In this document: positions 26,868 through 34,782 of the stretch, one piece after another
Layout: each line of letters begins with the position of its first letter
Position numbering within the stretch: the first letter of the stretch is position 1
Notes under the pieces: model-generated
What the model was told of the DNA's origin: nothing
Seen by the model: only the letters and a program-made list of their open reading frames with translations
Databases searched by the model: none
Assembly (NCBI RefSeq): GCF_008824185.1
Contig: NZ_CP044426.1
Span: 558,001-622,000, forward strand
Origin: Paracoccus pantotrophus
GTDB taxonomy: Bacteria; Pseudomonadota; Alphaproteobacteria; Rhodobacterales; Rhodobacteraceae
Reading direction: 5' to 3'
Length of the DNA stretch: 64,000 nucleotides
Made by a program: the position numbers and the translations under genes

Positions 26868-28490
26868 ATGGACCAGTATCTGATCGGCATCGACGTGGGC
26901 ACCGGCTCGGCGCGGGCCGGGGTCTTCGACCGCGCAGGCCGCCTGCTTGCCACCGCCAAGCGCCCCATCGAGATGCATCGCGAGCGCGGCGTGATCGCCG
27001 AGCAGTCGAGCGAGCAGGTCTGGCGCGCGGTCTGCGACTCCGTCCGGGACAGCGTGGCCCGCGCCGGGATCGACCCGGCGCAGGTCGCGGGCATCGGCTT
27101 CGACGCCACCTGCTCGCTGGTCGTGCGCGGGGCGGGGGATGCGACGCTGCCGGTGGGCGATCCCGCCCATCCCGAGCGCGACATCATCGTCTGGATGGAC
27201 CATCGCGCCGTCGAGCAGGCCGAGCGCATCAATGCGCAGGGCCATGACGTGCTGAACTATGTCGGTACCCGCATCTCGCCCGAGATGGAGACGCCGAAGC
27301 TCTTGTGGCTCAGCGAGAACCGGCCCGAGGTCTATGCCGCGGCGGCGCATTTCTTCGACCTGACCGATTTCCTGACCTGGAAGGCAACCGGCGCGCTGGA
27401 GCGGTCCGCCTGCACCGTCACCTGCAAATGGACCTATCTGGCGCATGAAGGGCGCTGGGACGCGGATTATTTCCGCCAGATCGGGCTGGGCGATCTGGCC
27501 GATGACGGTTTCGCCCGCATCGGCGCCCGCGTCGTCGATCCCGGCACGCCGCTGGGGCAGGGGCTGACCAAGGCCGCGGCCGGGGCCATGGGGCTGCGCC
27601 CCGGCATCGCCGTGGCGGCGGGGCTGATCGACGCCCATGCCGGCGGCGTCGGCACGGTCGCGGCCGGCGGCGATGCGACGAAATGCCTGGGCTATGTCTT
27701 CGGCACCTCCTCCTGCACCATGACCACGACGCGCGAGCCGGCCTTCGTGCCGGGCGTCTGGGGGCCCTATTACTCGGCCATGGTGCCTGGCATGTGGCTG
27801 AACGAGGGCGGCCAGTCTGCCGCCGGCGCCGCCATCGACCAACTGGTGCAGCTGCATCCCGCCACGGCCGAGGCGACGGCGCTGGCCGTGGCGGCGGGCA
27901 AGTCCCTGCCGCAATGGCTGGCCGACCGGGCGCTGGAACTGGCGGGCGAGGCCAGCGCCGCCGTGCGGCTGGCGGATGAGCTGCATGTGGTGCCCGAATT
28001 CCTGGGCAACCGCGCGCCCTTTGCCGATCCCCATGCCCGCGCCGTCATCATGGGGCAGGGGATGGAGACCGGGCCGGATTCGCTGGTCGCGCTTTACGTC
28101 GCCGGGATCTGCGGCCTCGGCTACGGGCTGCGGCAGATCATCGAGACCCAGGCCCAGAACGGCGCCCCGGTCGAGACGATCAGCGTCAGCGGTGGCGCCG
28201 GCGCGCATCCGCTGACCCGGCAGCTGCTGGCGGATGCCACCGGGCTGCCGGTCGAGGTGACGGAATGCCCCGAGCCGGTGCTGCTCGGCTCGGCCATGCT
28301 GGGCGCGGTGGCGGCGGGGCTGTTTCCCGACCTGCACAGCGCCATGCCCGCCATGTCGCGCATCGCCACGCGCTGCGCCCCCGATCCTGCCAGCCGCGCG
28401 CGGCAGGACGCGCGCCATGCCGCCTTCCTGGCGCTGCAATCCACGGCGCGGCAGATCCGCACCGCCATGGCGGCGCTGTCGCCGAACTGA
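26868..28490 (+). CDS. FGGY-family pentulose kinase (probable D-ribulokinase)
   Basis: This 540-residue sugar kinase begins GIDVGTGSARAGVFDRAG, the phosphate-binding loop of the FGGY superfamily. It follows the ribulokinase-like subgroup: ISPEMETPKLLWLSENRPE, LTDFLTWKATGALERSACT, CKWTYLAHEGRWDADYF, GLIDAHAGGVGTVAAGG, and a C-terminal nucleotide site VSGGAGAHPLTRQLLADATG. It is clearly longer than xylulokinase and of a different branch. D-ribulose is the likely substrate, because ribitol dehydrogenase is encoded just upstream, giving D-ribulose-5-phosphate. L-ribulose or L-xylulose remain possible. GGAG precedes the start. Confidence 0.85.
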   Translation: MDQYLIGIDVGTGSARAGVFDRAGRLLATAKRPIEMHRERGVIAEQSSEQVWRAVCDSVRDSVARAGIDPAQVAGIGFDATCSLVVRGAGDATLPVGDPAHPERDIIVWMDHRAVEQAERINAQGHDVLNYVGTRISPEMETPKLLWLSENRPEVYAAAAHFFDLTDFLTWKATGALERSACTVTCKWTYLAHEGRWDADYFRQIGLGDLADDGFARIGARVVDPGTPLGQGLTKAAAGAMGLRPGIAVAAGLIDAHAGGVGTVAAGGDATKCLGYVFGTSSCTMTTTREPAFVPGVWGPYYSAMVPGMWLNEGGQSAAGAAIDQLVQLHPATAEATALAVAAGKSLPQWLADRALELAGEASAAVRLADELHVVPEFLGNRAPFADPHARAVIMGQGMETGPDSLVALYVAGICGLGYGLRQIIETQAQNGAPVETISVSGGAGAHPLTRQLLADATGLPVEVTECPEPVLLGSAMLGAVAAGLFPDLHSAMPAMSRIATRCAPDPASRARQDARHAAFLALQSTARQIRTAMAALSPN

Positions 28491-28530
28491 ACATGGCGGC
28501 GCTGCCGCCGAACCGAACATGCGAGGAACC

Positions 28531-29256
28531 ATGCAATTCTCGGGCAAGACCGTCATCATCACCGGCGCGGGCAAAGGGATCGGCCGCGCCTGCGCGCGCC
28601 TGATGGCCGAGCGCGGCGCGAAGGTCGTGGCGCTGTCGCGCACGCAATCCGACCTCGACAGCCTCGCGGTCGAGATCGGCGCGCGCGGCATCCGTGTCGA
28701 CCTGGCCGACCCGGCCGCCACCCGCGCCGCCATGGCCGAGGCGGGGGCCGCCGACTACCTGATCAACAGCGCCGGCATCAACGTGCTGGAAAGCGTGCTC
28801 GACATGACCGAGGCCGGCTATGAGGCGGTGCTGGGCATCAACCTGCGCGCGGCGCTGATCTGCTGCCAGGCATTCGCCCGCGCCCGCGTGGCGGCGGGCG
28901 GCGGCGGCGCCATCGTCAACATCACCTCGATCGCCGGCCATCGCGGCTTCCAGGATCACCTGTGCTATGCCGCCTCCAAGGCGGGTCTGGAGGGCGCGAC
29001 CCGCGTGCTGGCCAAAGAGCTTGGCCCGCACGGCATCCGCGTCAACGCGGTCGCGCCCACCATCACCCTGACCGAACTGGCGGCCGAGGCCTGGTCGAAC
29101 CCGGCGAAAAGCCAGCCGATGATGGTGCGCCACCCGCTCAATCGCTTCGCCGAGGCCGAGGAGGTCGCGCAAGGCATCGCGCTGCTGCTCTCGGACGACA
29201 GCCGCATGGTCACGGGCGCGGTGCTGCCGCTGGATGGCGGTTTCCTGGCCGTCTGA
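28531..29256 (+). CDS. SDR family oxidoreductase resembling L-xylulose reductase (DCXR)
   Basis: This 241-residue short-chain dehydrogenase has the coenzyme loop TGAGKGIG (11-18), Asn104, Ser133, Tyr146 and Lys150. Several stretches closely match animal dicarbonyl/L-xylulose reductase: VVALSRTQSDLDSL, ELGPHGIRVNAVAPT and EAWSNPAKSQPM. The Ser-Arg after the second strand (residues 36-37) favours NADP(H). The enzyme would interconvert xylitol and L-xylulose, or act on a related pentitol. It is the last gene of the locus, 40 bp after the kinase gene, with GCGAGGA upstream. An in-frame ATG at 28519 is an alternative start. Confidence 0.82.
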   Translation: MQFSGKTVIITGAGKGIGRACARLMAERGAKVVALSRTQSDLDSLAVEIGARGIRVDLADPAATRAAMAEAGAADYLINSAGINVLESVLDMTEAGYEAVLGINLRAALICCQAFARARVAAGGGGAIVNITSIAGHRGFQDHLCYAASKAGLEGATRVLAKELGPHGIRVNAVAPTITLTELAAEAWSNPAKSQPMMVRHPLNRFAEAEEVAQGIALLLSDDSRMVTGAVLPLDGGFLAV

Positions 29257-29342
29257 CCGCTTCAGGCCGGGGCGTGGAACCGGCGCCGCACGTCGCGGCT
29301 TGTCTCTCGGCGCCAGAACCGGCGCGGGCCGGGGGGACAGCC

Positions 29343-29909
29343 ATGCTCGAAGACCTTCACCGCATCTTCCTGGGCGATCAGCAGCTGGGCTTCGCCTGGG
29401 AGGTCTTTTTCCGCACCGTCATCATTTATTTCTACACGCTGGCCCTGATGCGCTGGCTGGGCGGGCGCACGGTGGCGCAGCTTTCCATCGTCGAGTTCCT
29501 GCTGGTCATCGCCATCGGCTCGGCGGTGGGCGATTCGCTGTTCTATCCCGACGTGCCCCTGCTGCCGGCGATGTTCGCGATCTTTCTGGTCGCGGCCTTC
29601 AACAAGCTGGTGGACGAGGCGATCCTGTCCTCGGACCGGCTGTCGCGGATCTTCGAGGGCCGGCCGCGCATCGTCGTCACCGAGGGCCGCGTCCACCACG
29701 ACCGCCTGCGCCGGCAGGGCATCGGCATCGGCGAGCTTCACGCCAAGCTGCGCGAGAAGGGCGTGGCCGACCTTGCCGATGTCAAGTTCGCCATTCTCGA
29801 GGCGGACGGCACGCTTTCGGTGCTGAAGCGGGACCGGGACGGCGCGGCCGGGCTTTACCAGCCCCCTGCCATCCCGCAGCACGAAATGGCCTGGTCAGGC
29901 AAGGCATGA
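29343..29909 (+). CDS. DUF421 family membrane protein (YetF-like)
   Basis: This 188-residue protein has three N-terminal membrane helices (about residues 20-40, 47-66 and 70-90). A cytoplasmic alpha/beta domain carries the conserved pattern EGRPRIVVTEGRVHHDRLRR, followed by GIGIGELHAKLREKGVADL and VKFAILEADGTLSVLKR. This is the DUF421/YetF architecture, of unknown molecular role and often found in envelope or stress contexts. The N-terminus IFLGDQQLGFAWEVFFRTVI is typical. The ATGA at 29906-29909 overlaps the downstream FAD enzyme start, so the two genes are translationally coupled. Confidence 0.88.
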   Translation: MLEDLHRIFLGDQQLGFAWEVFFRTVIIYFYTLALMRWLGGRTVAQLSIVEFLLVIAIGSAVGDSLFYPDVPLLPAMFAIFLVAAFNKLVDEAILSSDRLSRIFEGRPRIVVTEGRVHHDRLRRQGIGIGELHAKLREKGVADLADVKFAILEADGTLSVLKRDRDGAAGLYQPPAIPQHEMAWSGKA

Positions 29910-31132
29910 CCGCGCCGCGCCGTACCCGCCGGCGCCAGTTGCGCACCGCGCAACCCTTCTGGGCCGAGACGCCGCATATCGCCGTCGCGCATCGGGCGGC
30001 GCCCTCGCAGCGGCGCTGGGACGTGGTGATCATCGGCACCGGCATTTCCGCGGCGCTGCTGGCCGAGCGGCTGACGCGGCGCAAGCGGCGGGTGCTGCTG
30101 GTGGATCGCCGCCAGCCGGTGCGGGGCTCGTCGCTCGCCTCGACGGCAATGATCCAGCACGAGATCGACGTGCCGCTCAGCCGGCTCATGCGCCAGATCG
30201 GCCCCGACAAGGCAGCGCGGGCCTGGCGACGCTCGGTCAAGGCGGTCGAGGAACTGCTGCGCCTGTCGCGTCGCCTGGGCCTCGATTGCCAGATGCAGCG
30301 CAAGCGGGCGCTCTATCTTGCCGGGGACGAGATGGGCTTTCGCGCGCTGCGGGCCGAGGCGGCGCTGCGCCGCGAGACCGGCATCGCCGCCGAGTTCATC
30401 CCCCGCCAGCGCCTGCTTGCGGAATACGGCATCGACCGCACCGGGGCCATCCTGTCCACCGATTCGGCCTCGGCCAATCCGGCGCAGCTGACGGCCGGGC
30501 TGCTGCGGCTGGCGCAGGAGCGCGGGGCCGAGATCGTCTCGCCCTTCGAGGTCACGGATTTCGCGGAACTGGCGGACGGGGTGGCGCTGGCCTCGGCCGG
30601 CGGGCGCGTGGTGGCGGCGGGGCATGCGGTGTTCTGCACCGGTTACGAATTCCTGCCGCAGCTTGCCTCGGCGCATCACCGGATCATCTCGACCTGGGCC
30701 ATCGCCTCGGCCGAGGGGGTGCGCCGGCCGGACTGGCTGGCCGAGCTGCTGGTCTGGGAGGCGGCCGATCCCTACCTGTATTTCCGCGCCACGCCCACCG
30801 GCCGGATCATCGCCGGCGGCGAGGACGAGGCCGGCGCCCATGCCCATGAGGATGCCGGCAAGCTGCGCCGCAATGCCGCCGGGATCGCGCGCAAGCTGGC
30901 CGAGACCGCCGGCATCCGCATCGGCCGGCCCGCCTATGCCTGGGCGGCCGCCTTTGGCGACAGCGACGACGGGCTGCCCATCATCGACCTGGTGCCGGGC
31001 TGCCGGCGCTGCCATGCGGTGATGGGCTTTGGCGGCAACGGCATCACCTATTCCGCCATCGCCGCCGAACTGACCGCGCGGCGCATCGACGGGCGCAGCG
31101 ATCCCGACGCCGACCTCTATCGCTTTCGCTGA
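29906..31132 (+). CDS. FAD-dependent oxidoreductase (DAO family)
   Basis: This 408-residue flavoprotein begins with an unusual Arg-rich lead of ~38 residues, then the dinucleotide site VVIIGTGISAALLAERLTRR and the DAO-family course (RGSSLASTAMIQHEID, AILSTDSASANPAQLTAGLL). It ends with a C-terminal FAD-closing motif VMGFGGNGITYSAIAAELTA. Such enzymes oxidise amino acids or other amines; the substrate here is unknown. Its start overlaps the DUF421 stop (ATGA). A PotABCD-type importer gene set begins 185 bp downstream, so an amine substrate is conceivable but not shown. Confidence 0.85.
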   Translation: MTAPRRTRRRQLRTAQPFWAETPHIAVAHRAAPSQRRWDVVIIGTGISAALLAERLTRRKRRVLLVDRRQPVRGSSLASTAMIQHEIDVPLSRLMRQIGPDKAARAWRRSVKAVEELLRLSRRLGLDCQMQRKRALYLAGDEMGFRALRAEAALRRETGIAAEFIPRQRLLAEYGIDRTGAILSTDSASANPAQLTAGLLRLAQERGAEIVSPFEVTDFAELADGVALASAGGRVVAAGHAVFCTGYEFLPQLASAHHRIISTWAIASAEGVRRPDWLAELLVWEAADPYLYFRATPTGRIIAGGEDEAGAHAHEDAGKLRRNAAGIARKLAETAGIRIGRPAYAWAAAFGDSDDGLPIIDLVPGCRRCHAVMGFGGNGITYSAIAAELTARRIDGRSDPDADLYRFR

Positions 31133-31317
31133 GCGGGGCGGCATCCCTGGCCTGCGCAGCCGGAATTTGCCGGGCGAAAGGGCAATGACGCAAGGCCGCA
31201 CCGGCTTCGTCGTCTGCGTCTTGGCCGGCGCTCTACAAGTGAGTTGCATTCCCTGACGGGCGCTGCTTACTGTTGGCGGGCGGAACGAAGAACCAATAGA
31301 AACAGGGAGCCCGCATC

Positions 31318-32421
31318 GTGACAGCAGACCCCGGCAACGACGCTTTCGTTGTCTTCGATCACGTCCAAAAAAGCTATGACGGGCAAACGCTTGTCGTCAA
31401 AGACCTGAACCTGACCATAGGCAAGGGCGAGTTCCTGACCATGCTTGGCCCGTCCGGTTCGGGCAAGACCACCTGCCTGATGATGCTGGCCGGATTCGAG
31501 ACGGCCACGCATGGCGAGATCAGGCTGGACGGGCGCAACATCAACGACGTGCCGCCCCATCGGCGCGGCATCGGCATGGTGTTCCAGAACTACGCGCTTT
31601 TCCCGCATATGAGCGTGGGCGAGAACCTGTCCTTTCCGCTGGAAGTGCGCGGCATGGGCAAGGACGAGCGCGAAAGCCGCATCGCCCGCGCGCTCGACAT
31701 GGTGCAGATGGGCCAGTTCAAGAACCGCCGCCCGGCCCAGCTGTCGGGCGGCCAGCAGCAGCGCATCGCGCTGGCCCGCGCGCTGGTCTTCGACCCCAAG
31801 CTGGTCCTGATGGACGAGCCGCTGGGCGCGCTCGACAAGCAGCTGCGCGAACACATGCAGTTCGAGATCAAGGCGCTGCACGACCGGCTGGGCATTACCG
31901 TGGTCTATGTCACCCACGACCAGGGCGAGGCGCTGACCATGTCCGACCGCATCGCCGTGTTCAACGACGGCCGCATCCAGCAGCTTGCGCCGCCGCCGGT
32001 GCTGTACGAGCAGCCCGAGAACAGCTTCGTCGCCGGCTTCATCGGCGAGAACAACGCCCTGCGCGGCACCATCGAGCAGCTCCAGGGCGACAAGGCGCTG
32101 GTCCGGCTGGGCAATGGCGAGCTGATCGACGCCACCGCCGTCAATATCCGCGAGACGGGCCAGGTCACCACGGTCTCGATCCGGCCCGAGCGGGTCGAGT
32201 TCAAGCCCGAGCTGATGCCGGCCGGCGCCCATACCATCGAGGCGCAGGTGCGCGACGTGATCTACATGGGCGACATCCTGCGGGCGCGGCTGCATGTCGC
32301 CGGCCAGGACGATTTCGTGATGAAATACCGCAATACGCTGGGCCAGGTGAAGCTGTCGCCCGGCCAGACGATACGGATCGGCTGGCATCCCGAGGATGCC
32401 CGCGCCCTCGATCCGGTGTGA
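31318..32421 (+). CDS. ABC transporter ATP-binding protein, PotA-type
   Basis: This 367-residue ATPase has Walker A GPSGSGKTT (near residue 46), the signature LSGGQQQRIALARAL, Walker B LVLMDEPLGALD, the switch His in VTHDQGEALTMSD, and a C-terminal TOBE domain beginning around residue 275. This is the spermidine/putrescine (PotA) class. It starts with GTG; GGGAGCCCGC precedes it. It heads a five-gene unit: ATPase, two binding proteins, two permeases. The 185-bp gap upstream should contain the promoter. TTGCAT near 31243 is a possible -35, but no good -10 follows. Confidence 0.93.
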   Translation: MTADPGNDAFVVFDHVQKSYDGQTLVVKDLNLTIGKGEFLTMLGPSGSGKTTCLMMLAGFETATHGEIRLDGRNINDVPPHRRGIGMVFQNYALFPHMSVGENLSFPLEVRGMGKDERESRIARALDMVQMGQFKNRRPAQLSGGQQQRIALARALVFDPKLVLMDEPLGALDKQLREHMQFEIKALHDRLGITVVYVTHDQGEALTMSDRIAVFNDGRIQQLAPPPVLYEQPENSFVAGFIGENNALRGTIEQLQGDKALVRLGNGELIDATAVNIRETGQVTTVSIRPERVEFKPELMPAGAHTIEAQVRDVIYMGDILRARLHVAGQDDFVMKYRNTLGQVKLSPGQTIRIGWHPEDARALDPV

Positions 32422-32453
32422 CCGTGCATTATCCAAGGAACCAGGGAGTTATG

Positions 32454-33533
32454 ATGAAACGCACGCTGATACTGTCCTCTGCGCTGGTCGTCGTCGCGGC
32501 TGCGGCCCAGGCGCAGGACAAGCAGGTGAACCTGCTGTCCTGGGGCGGCGCTTATGGCATGAGCCATGTCGAGGCCTATGCCAAGCCCTTCGAGGCCCAG
32601 ACCGGCATCAAGGTCGTGGTCTCGGATGCCGACAACCCGGCGACCCCGGTCAAGGCCCAGGTCGAGGCGGGCAATGTCTCGATCGACCTGGCTTCGGTCG
32701 AATATGCCGATGCCGTGCGGCTTTGCGACGAGGGGCTGCTGGAGGAAATCGACCCGGCGATCCTGACCCCCGCCGCCGACGGCACCGCCGCCGCCGATGA
32801 CTTCATCGAGGGCGCGATCACCGAATGCTTCGTGGGCACGGATGTCTATTCGATGATCCTGGCCTATGACGACAGCAAGTTCCCCGATGCCAAGCCCGCC
32901 GGTGCGGCCGATTTCTTCGACACGGCCAAGTTCCCCGGCAAGCGCACCATGCGCAAGGGCGCCAAGTTCAACCTGGAATTCGCGCTGATGGCCGATGGCG
33001 TGGCGCCCGACCAGGTCTACGAGGTGCTGGGCACCCCCGAGGGCGTGGACCGGGCCTTCGCCAAGCTCGACACCATCAAGAACGACGTGATCTGGTGGGA
33101 AGCCGGCGCGCAGCCGCCGCAGCTGCTGGCCGATGGCGAGGTCTCGATGGCCTTTGCCTTCAATGGCCGGATCTTCAACGCCGCCCAGCAGGAGGGCAAG
33201 CCCTTCAAGATCGTCTGGGACGGCCAGATCTACGAGATGGAGGGCTGGGTCATGCCGAAGGGCGCCCCCAACCCCGAGGCCGCGAGGGAGTTCATCGCCT
33301 TCTCGACGGCGCCCGAGCAGCAGGCCCGCGCCGCCGAGTTCATCAGCTACGGTCCGCCGCGCACCTCTGCCGCCGCCCTGGTCGGCAATATCGAGGGCAC
33401 CGACGTGCCGATGGGCCCGAACCTGCCCACCTATGCCGAGAACCTGGAAAACGCGCTGGCCTCGAACCTGGATTTCTGGGTCGATCACGACGCCGAGCTG
33501 CAGGAACGCTTCAACGCTTGGCTGGCAAACTGA
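32454..33533 (+). CDS. PotD-type periplasmic substrate-binding protein, first copy
   Basis: This 359-residue binding protein has a Sec signal peptide (residues 1-20, ending AAQAQ). The mature part opens QVNLLSWGGAYGMSHVEAYA, the pattern of the PotD/PotF-like family of polyamine or related binders. It contains DTAKFPGKRTMRKG, GVDRAFAKLDTIKNDVIWWE and a C-terminal FWVDHDAELQERFNAWLAN. I chose the second of two adjacent ATGs because AGGGAG is better spaced for it. The neighbouring gene encodes a close paralogue of the same length. The ligand is probably a polyamine or another small cationic or amino compound. Confidence 0.9.
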   Translation: MKRTLILSSALVVVAAAAQAQDKQVNLLSWGGAYGMSHVEAYAKPFEAQTGIKVVVSDADNPATPVKAQVEAGNVSIDLASVEYADAVRLCDEGLLEEIDPAILTPAADGTAAADDFIEGAITECFVGTDVYSMILAYDDSKFPDAKPAGAADFFDTAKFPGKRTMRKGAKFNLEFALMADGVAPDQVYEVLGTPEGVDRAFAKLDTIKNDVIWWEAGAQPPQLLADGEVSMAFAFNGRIFNAAQQEGKPFKIVWDGQIYEMEGWVMPKGAPNPEAAREFIAFSTAPEQQARAAEFISYGPPRTSAAALVGNIEGTDVPMGPNLPTYAENLENALASNLDFWVDHDAELQERFNAWLAN

Positions 33534-33543
33534 CGCATGCGGT

Positions 33544-33566
33544 CCGCGGCGGGCAGACCGCCGCGG
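33544..33566 (+). promoter_or_regulatory. Intercistronic stem-loop between the two binding-protein genes
   Basis: CCGCGGCGG (33544-33552) and CCGCCGCGG (33558-33566) form a perfect 9-bp stem with a 5-base loop, starting 10 bases after the first binding-protein stop. No T-tract follows, so it is more likely an mRNA-stabilising or processing element than a terminator. Confidence 0.6.
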
Positions 33567-33631
33567 CCATCCCCAAGCCCGAAACGGGCAGGAAGCGGCC
33601 AAAGAGCCGCAAACACCAACGGGAGTAGAAC

Positions 33632-34711
33632 ATGAAAACCACATTGATCCTGACCTCGGCGCTATGCAGCCTTGGCCTGGCGGCGCAGGCCCAGAACAAG
33701 GAGGTCAACGTCGTCTCCTGGGGCGGCGCCTATGAGCGTTCGCAGGTCGAGGCCTATAACATCCCCTTCGCCGAGCAGACCGGCATCAAGGTGAACATGC
33801 TGGCCGCCGACAACCCGGCCACGCCGCTGAAGGCGCAGGTCGAGGCGGGCAATATCACCGGCGACGTGTTCGACATCGAGGTCTCGGACGCGATCCGGCT
33901 TTGCGACGAGGGCGCGCTGGTCGAGATCGACCCCGCCATCTTGCCGCCCGCCCCCGACGGCACCCCGGCGACCGAGGATTTCATCCCCGGCGCGCTGCAG
34001 GAATGCGCGGTCGCGAACATCTTCTGGGGCACGGTCATCGCCTTCGACACCACGAAGTTCGACGGCGAGAAGCCCTCGACCGCGGCGGATTTCTTCGACA
34101 CCGCCAAGTTCCCCGGCAAGCGCGGTCTGCCCAAGAACCCCAAGCGCACCCTGTATCTGGCGCTGATCGCCGACGGCGTGGCGCCCGACCAGATCTACGA
34201 GGTGCTGGCCACCCCCGAGGGCGTGGACCGCGCTTTTGCCAAGCTCGACACCATCAAGCGCGACGTGGTTTGGTGGGAGGCCGGCGCCCAGCCGGTGCAG
34301 CTGCTGGCCGATGGCGAGGTGGTGATGGCCACCGGCTATAACGGCCGCTTCTTCGACGCCATGGTCGGCGAGGGCAAGCCCTTCGAGATCATCTGGGATG
34401 GGCAATACATGGACATGGACATGTTCGCCATTCCCAAGGGCTCGCCCAATCCCGAGGCGGCGCTGGAATACCTGAAATTCGCCACCGCCACCGAACAGCT
34501 GGCCAACCAGGCGAAATACATCGCCTATGGCCCGGCGCGCAAAAGCTCGGCGGCGCTGGTCGGGCTGTTCCAGGACGGCAAGACCGAGATGGGGCCGCAT
34601 ATGCCCACCAGCGAGGAGCATATGAAGACCGCCGTCATGGACGACCCGGAGTTCTGGGCCGATCATTCCGCCGAACTGGCCGAGCGTTTCAACGGCTGGC
34701 TTGCCAACTGA
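33632..34711 (+). CDS. PotD-type periplasmic substrate-binding protein, second copy
   Basis: This 359-residue paralogue of the preceding gene has the same length and domain order. A signal peptide of about 20 residues (ending AAQAQ) is followed by EVNVVSWGGAYERSQVEAYN. Many blocks are shared with copy one (TGIKV, DNPATPLKAQVEAGN, DTAKFPGKR, EGVDRAFAKLDTIK, WWEAGAQP), while others differ (KGLPKNPKRT-like middle, FDTTKFDGEKPSTAADFF). This points to duplication with divergence in ligand pocket or expression. GGGAG precedes the start. A 13-bp perfect hairpin follows the stop. Confidence 0.9.
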   Translation: MKTTLILTSALCSLGLAAQAQNKEVNVVSWGGAYERSQVEAYNIPFAEQTGIKVNMLAADNPATPLKAQVEAGNITGDVFDIEVSDAIRLCDEGALVEIDPAILPPAPDGTPATEDFIPGALQECAVANIFWGTVIAFDTTKFDGEKPSTAADFFDTAKFPGKRGLPKNPKRTLYLALIADGVAPDQIYEVLATPEGVDRAFAKLDTIKRDVVWWEAGAQPVQLLADGEVVMATGYNGRFFDAMVGEGKPFEIIWDGQYMDMDMFAIPKGSPNPEAALEYLKFATATEQLANQAKYIAYGPARKSSAALVGLFQDGKTEMGPHMPTSEEHMKTAVMDDPEFWADHSAELAERFNGWLAN

Positions 34712-34721
34712 CCTGCGCAAT

Positions 34722-34750
34722 GCCGCGGCCCGGACCGTCCGGGCCGCGGC
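34722..34750 (+). promoter_or_regulatory. Intercistronic 13-bp stem-loop after the second binding-protein gene
   Basis: GCCGCGGCCCGGA (34722-34734) and TCCGGGCCGCGGC (34738-34750) form a perfect 13-bp stem with a 3-base loop. It begins 10 bases after the stop codon and has no T-tract. It should block 3' exonucleases and reduce expression of the permease genes downstream. Confidence 0.7.
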
Positions 34751-34782
34751 CTCGACCCCGGATTGCCCGACAAAGGACCAAG

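Noticed and set aside
18891..29256. The pentitol locus as a recently acquired genomic island
   Set aside because: Composition and codon usage look like the flanks. No integrase, tRNA junction or direct repeats border it.
33534..34782. The hairpins around the second PotD-type gene as Rho-independent terminators
   Set aside because: Neither has a T-tract, and termination there would cut the permease genes off from the operon.
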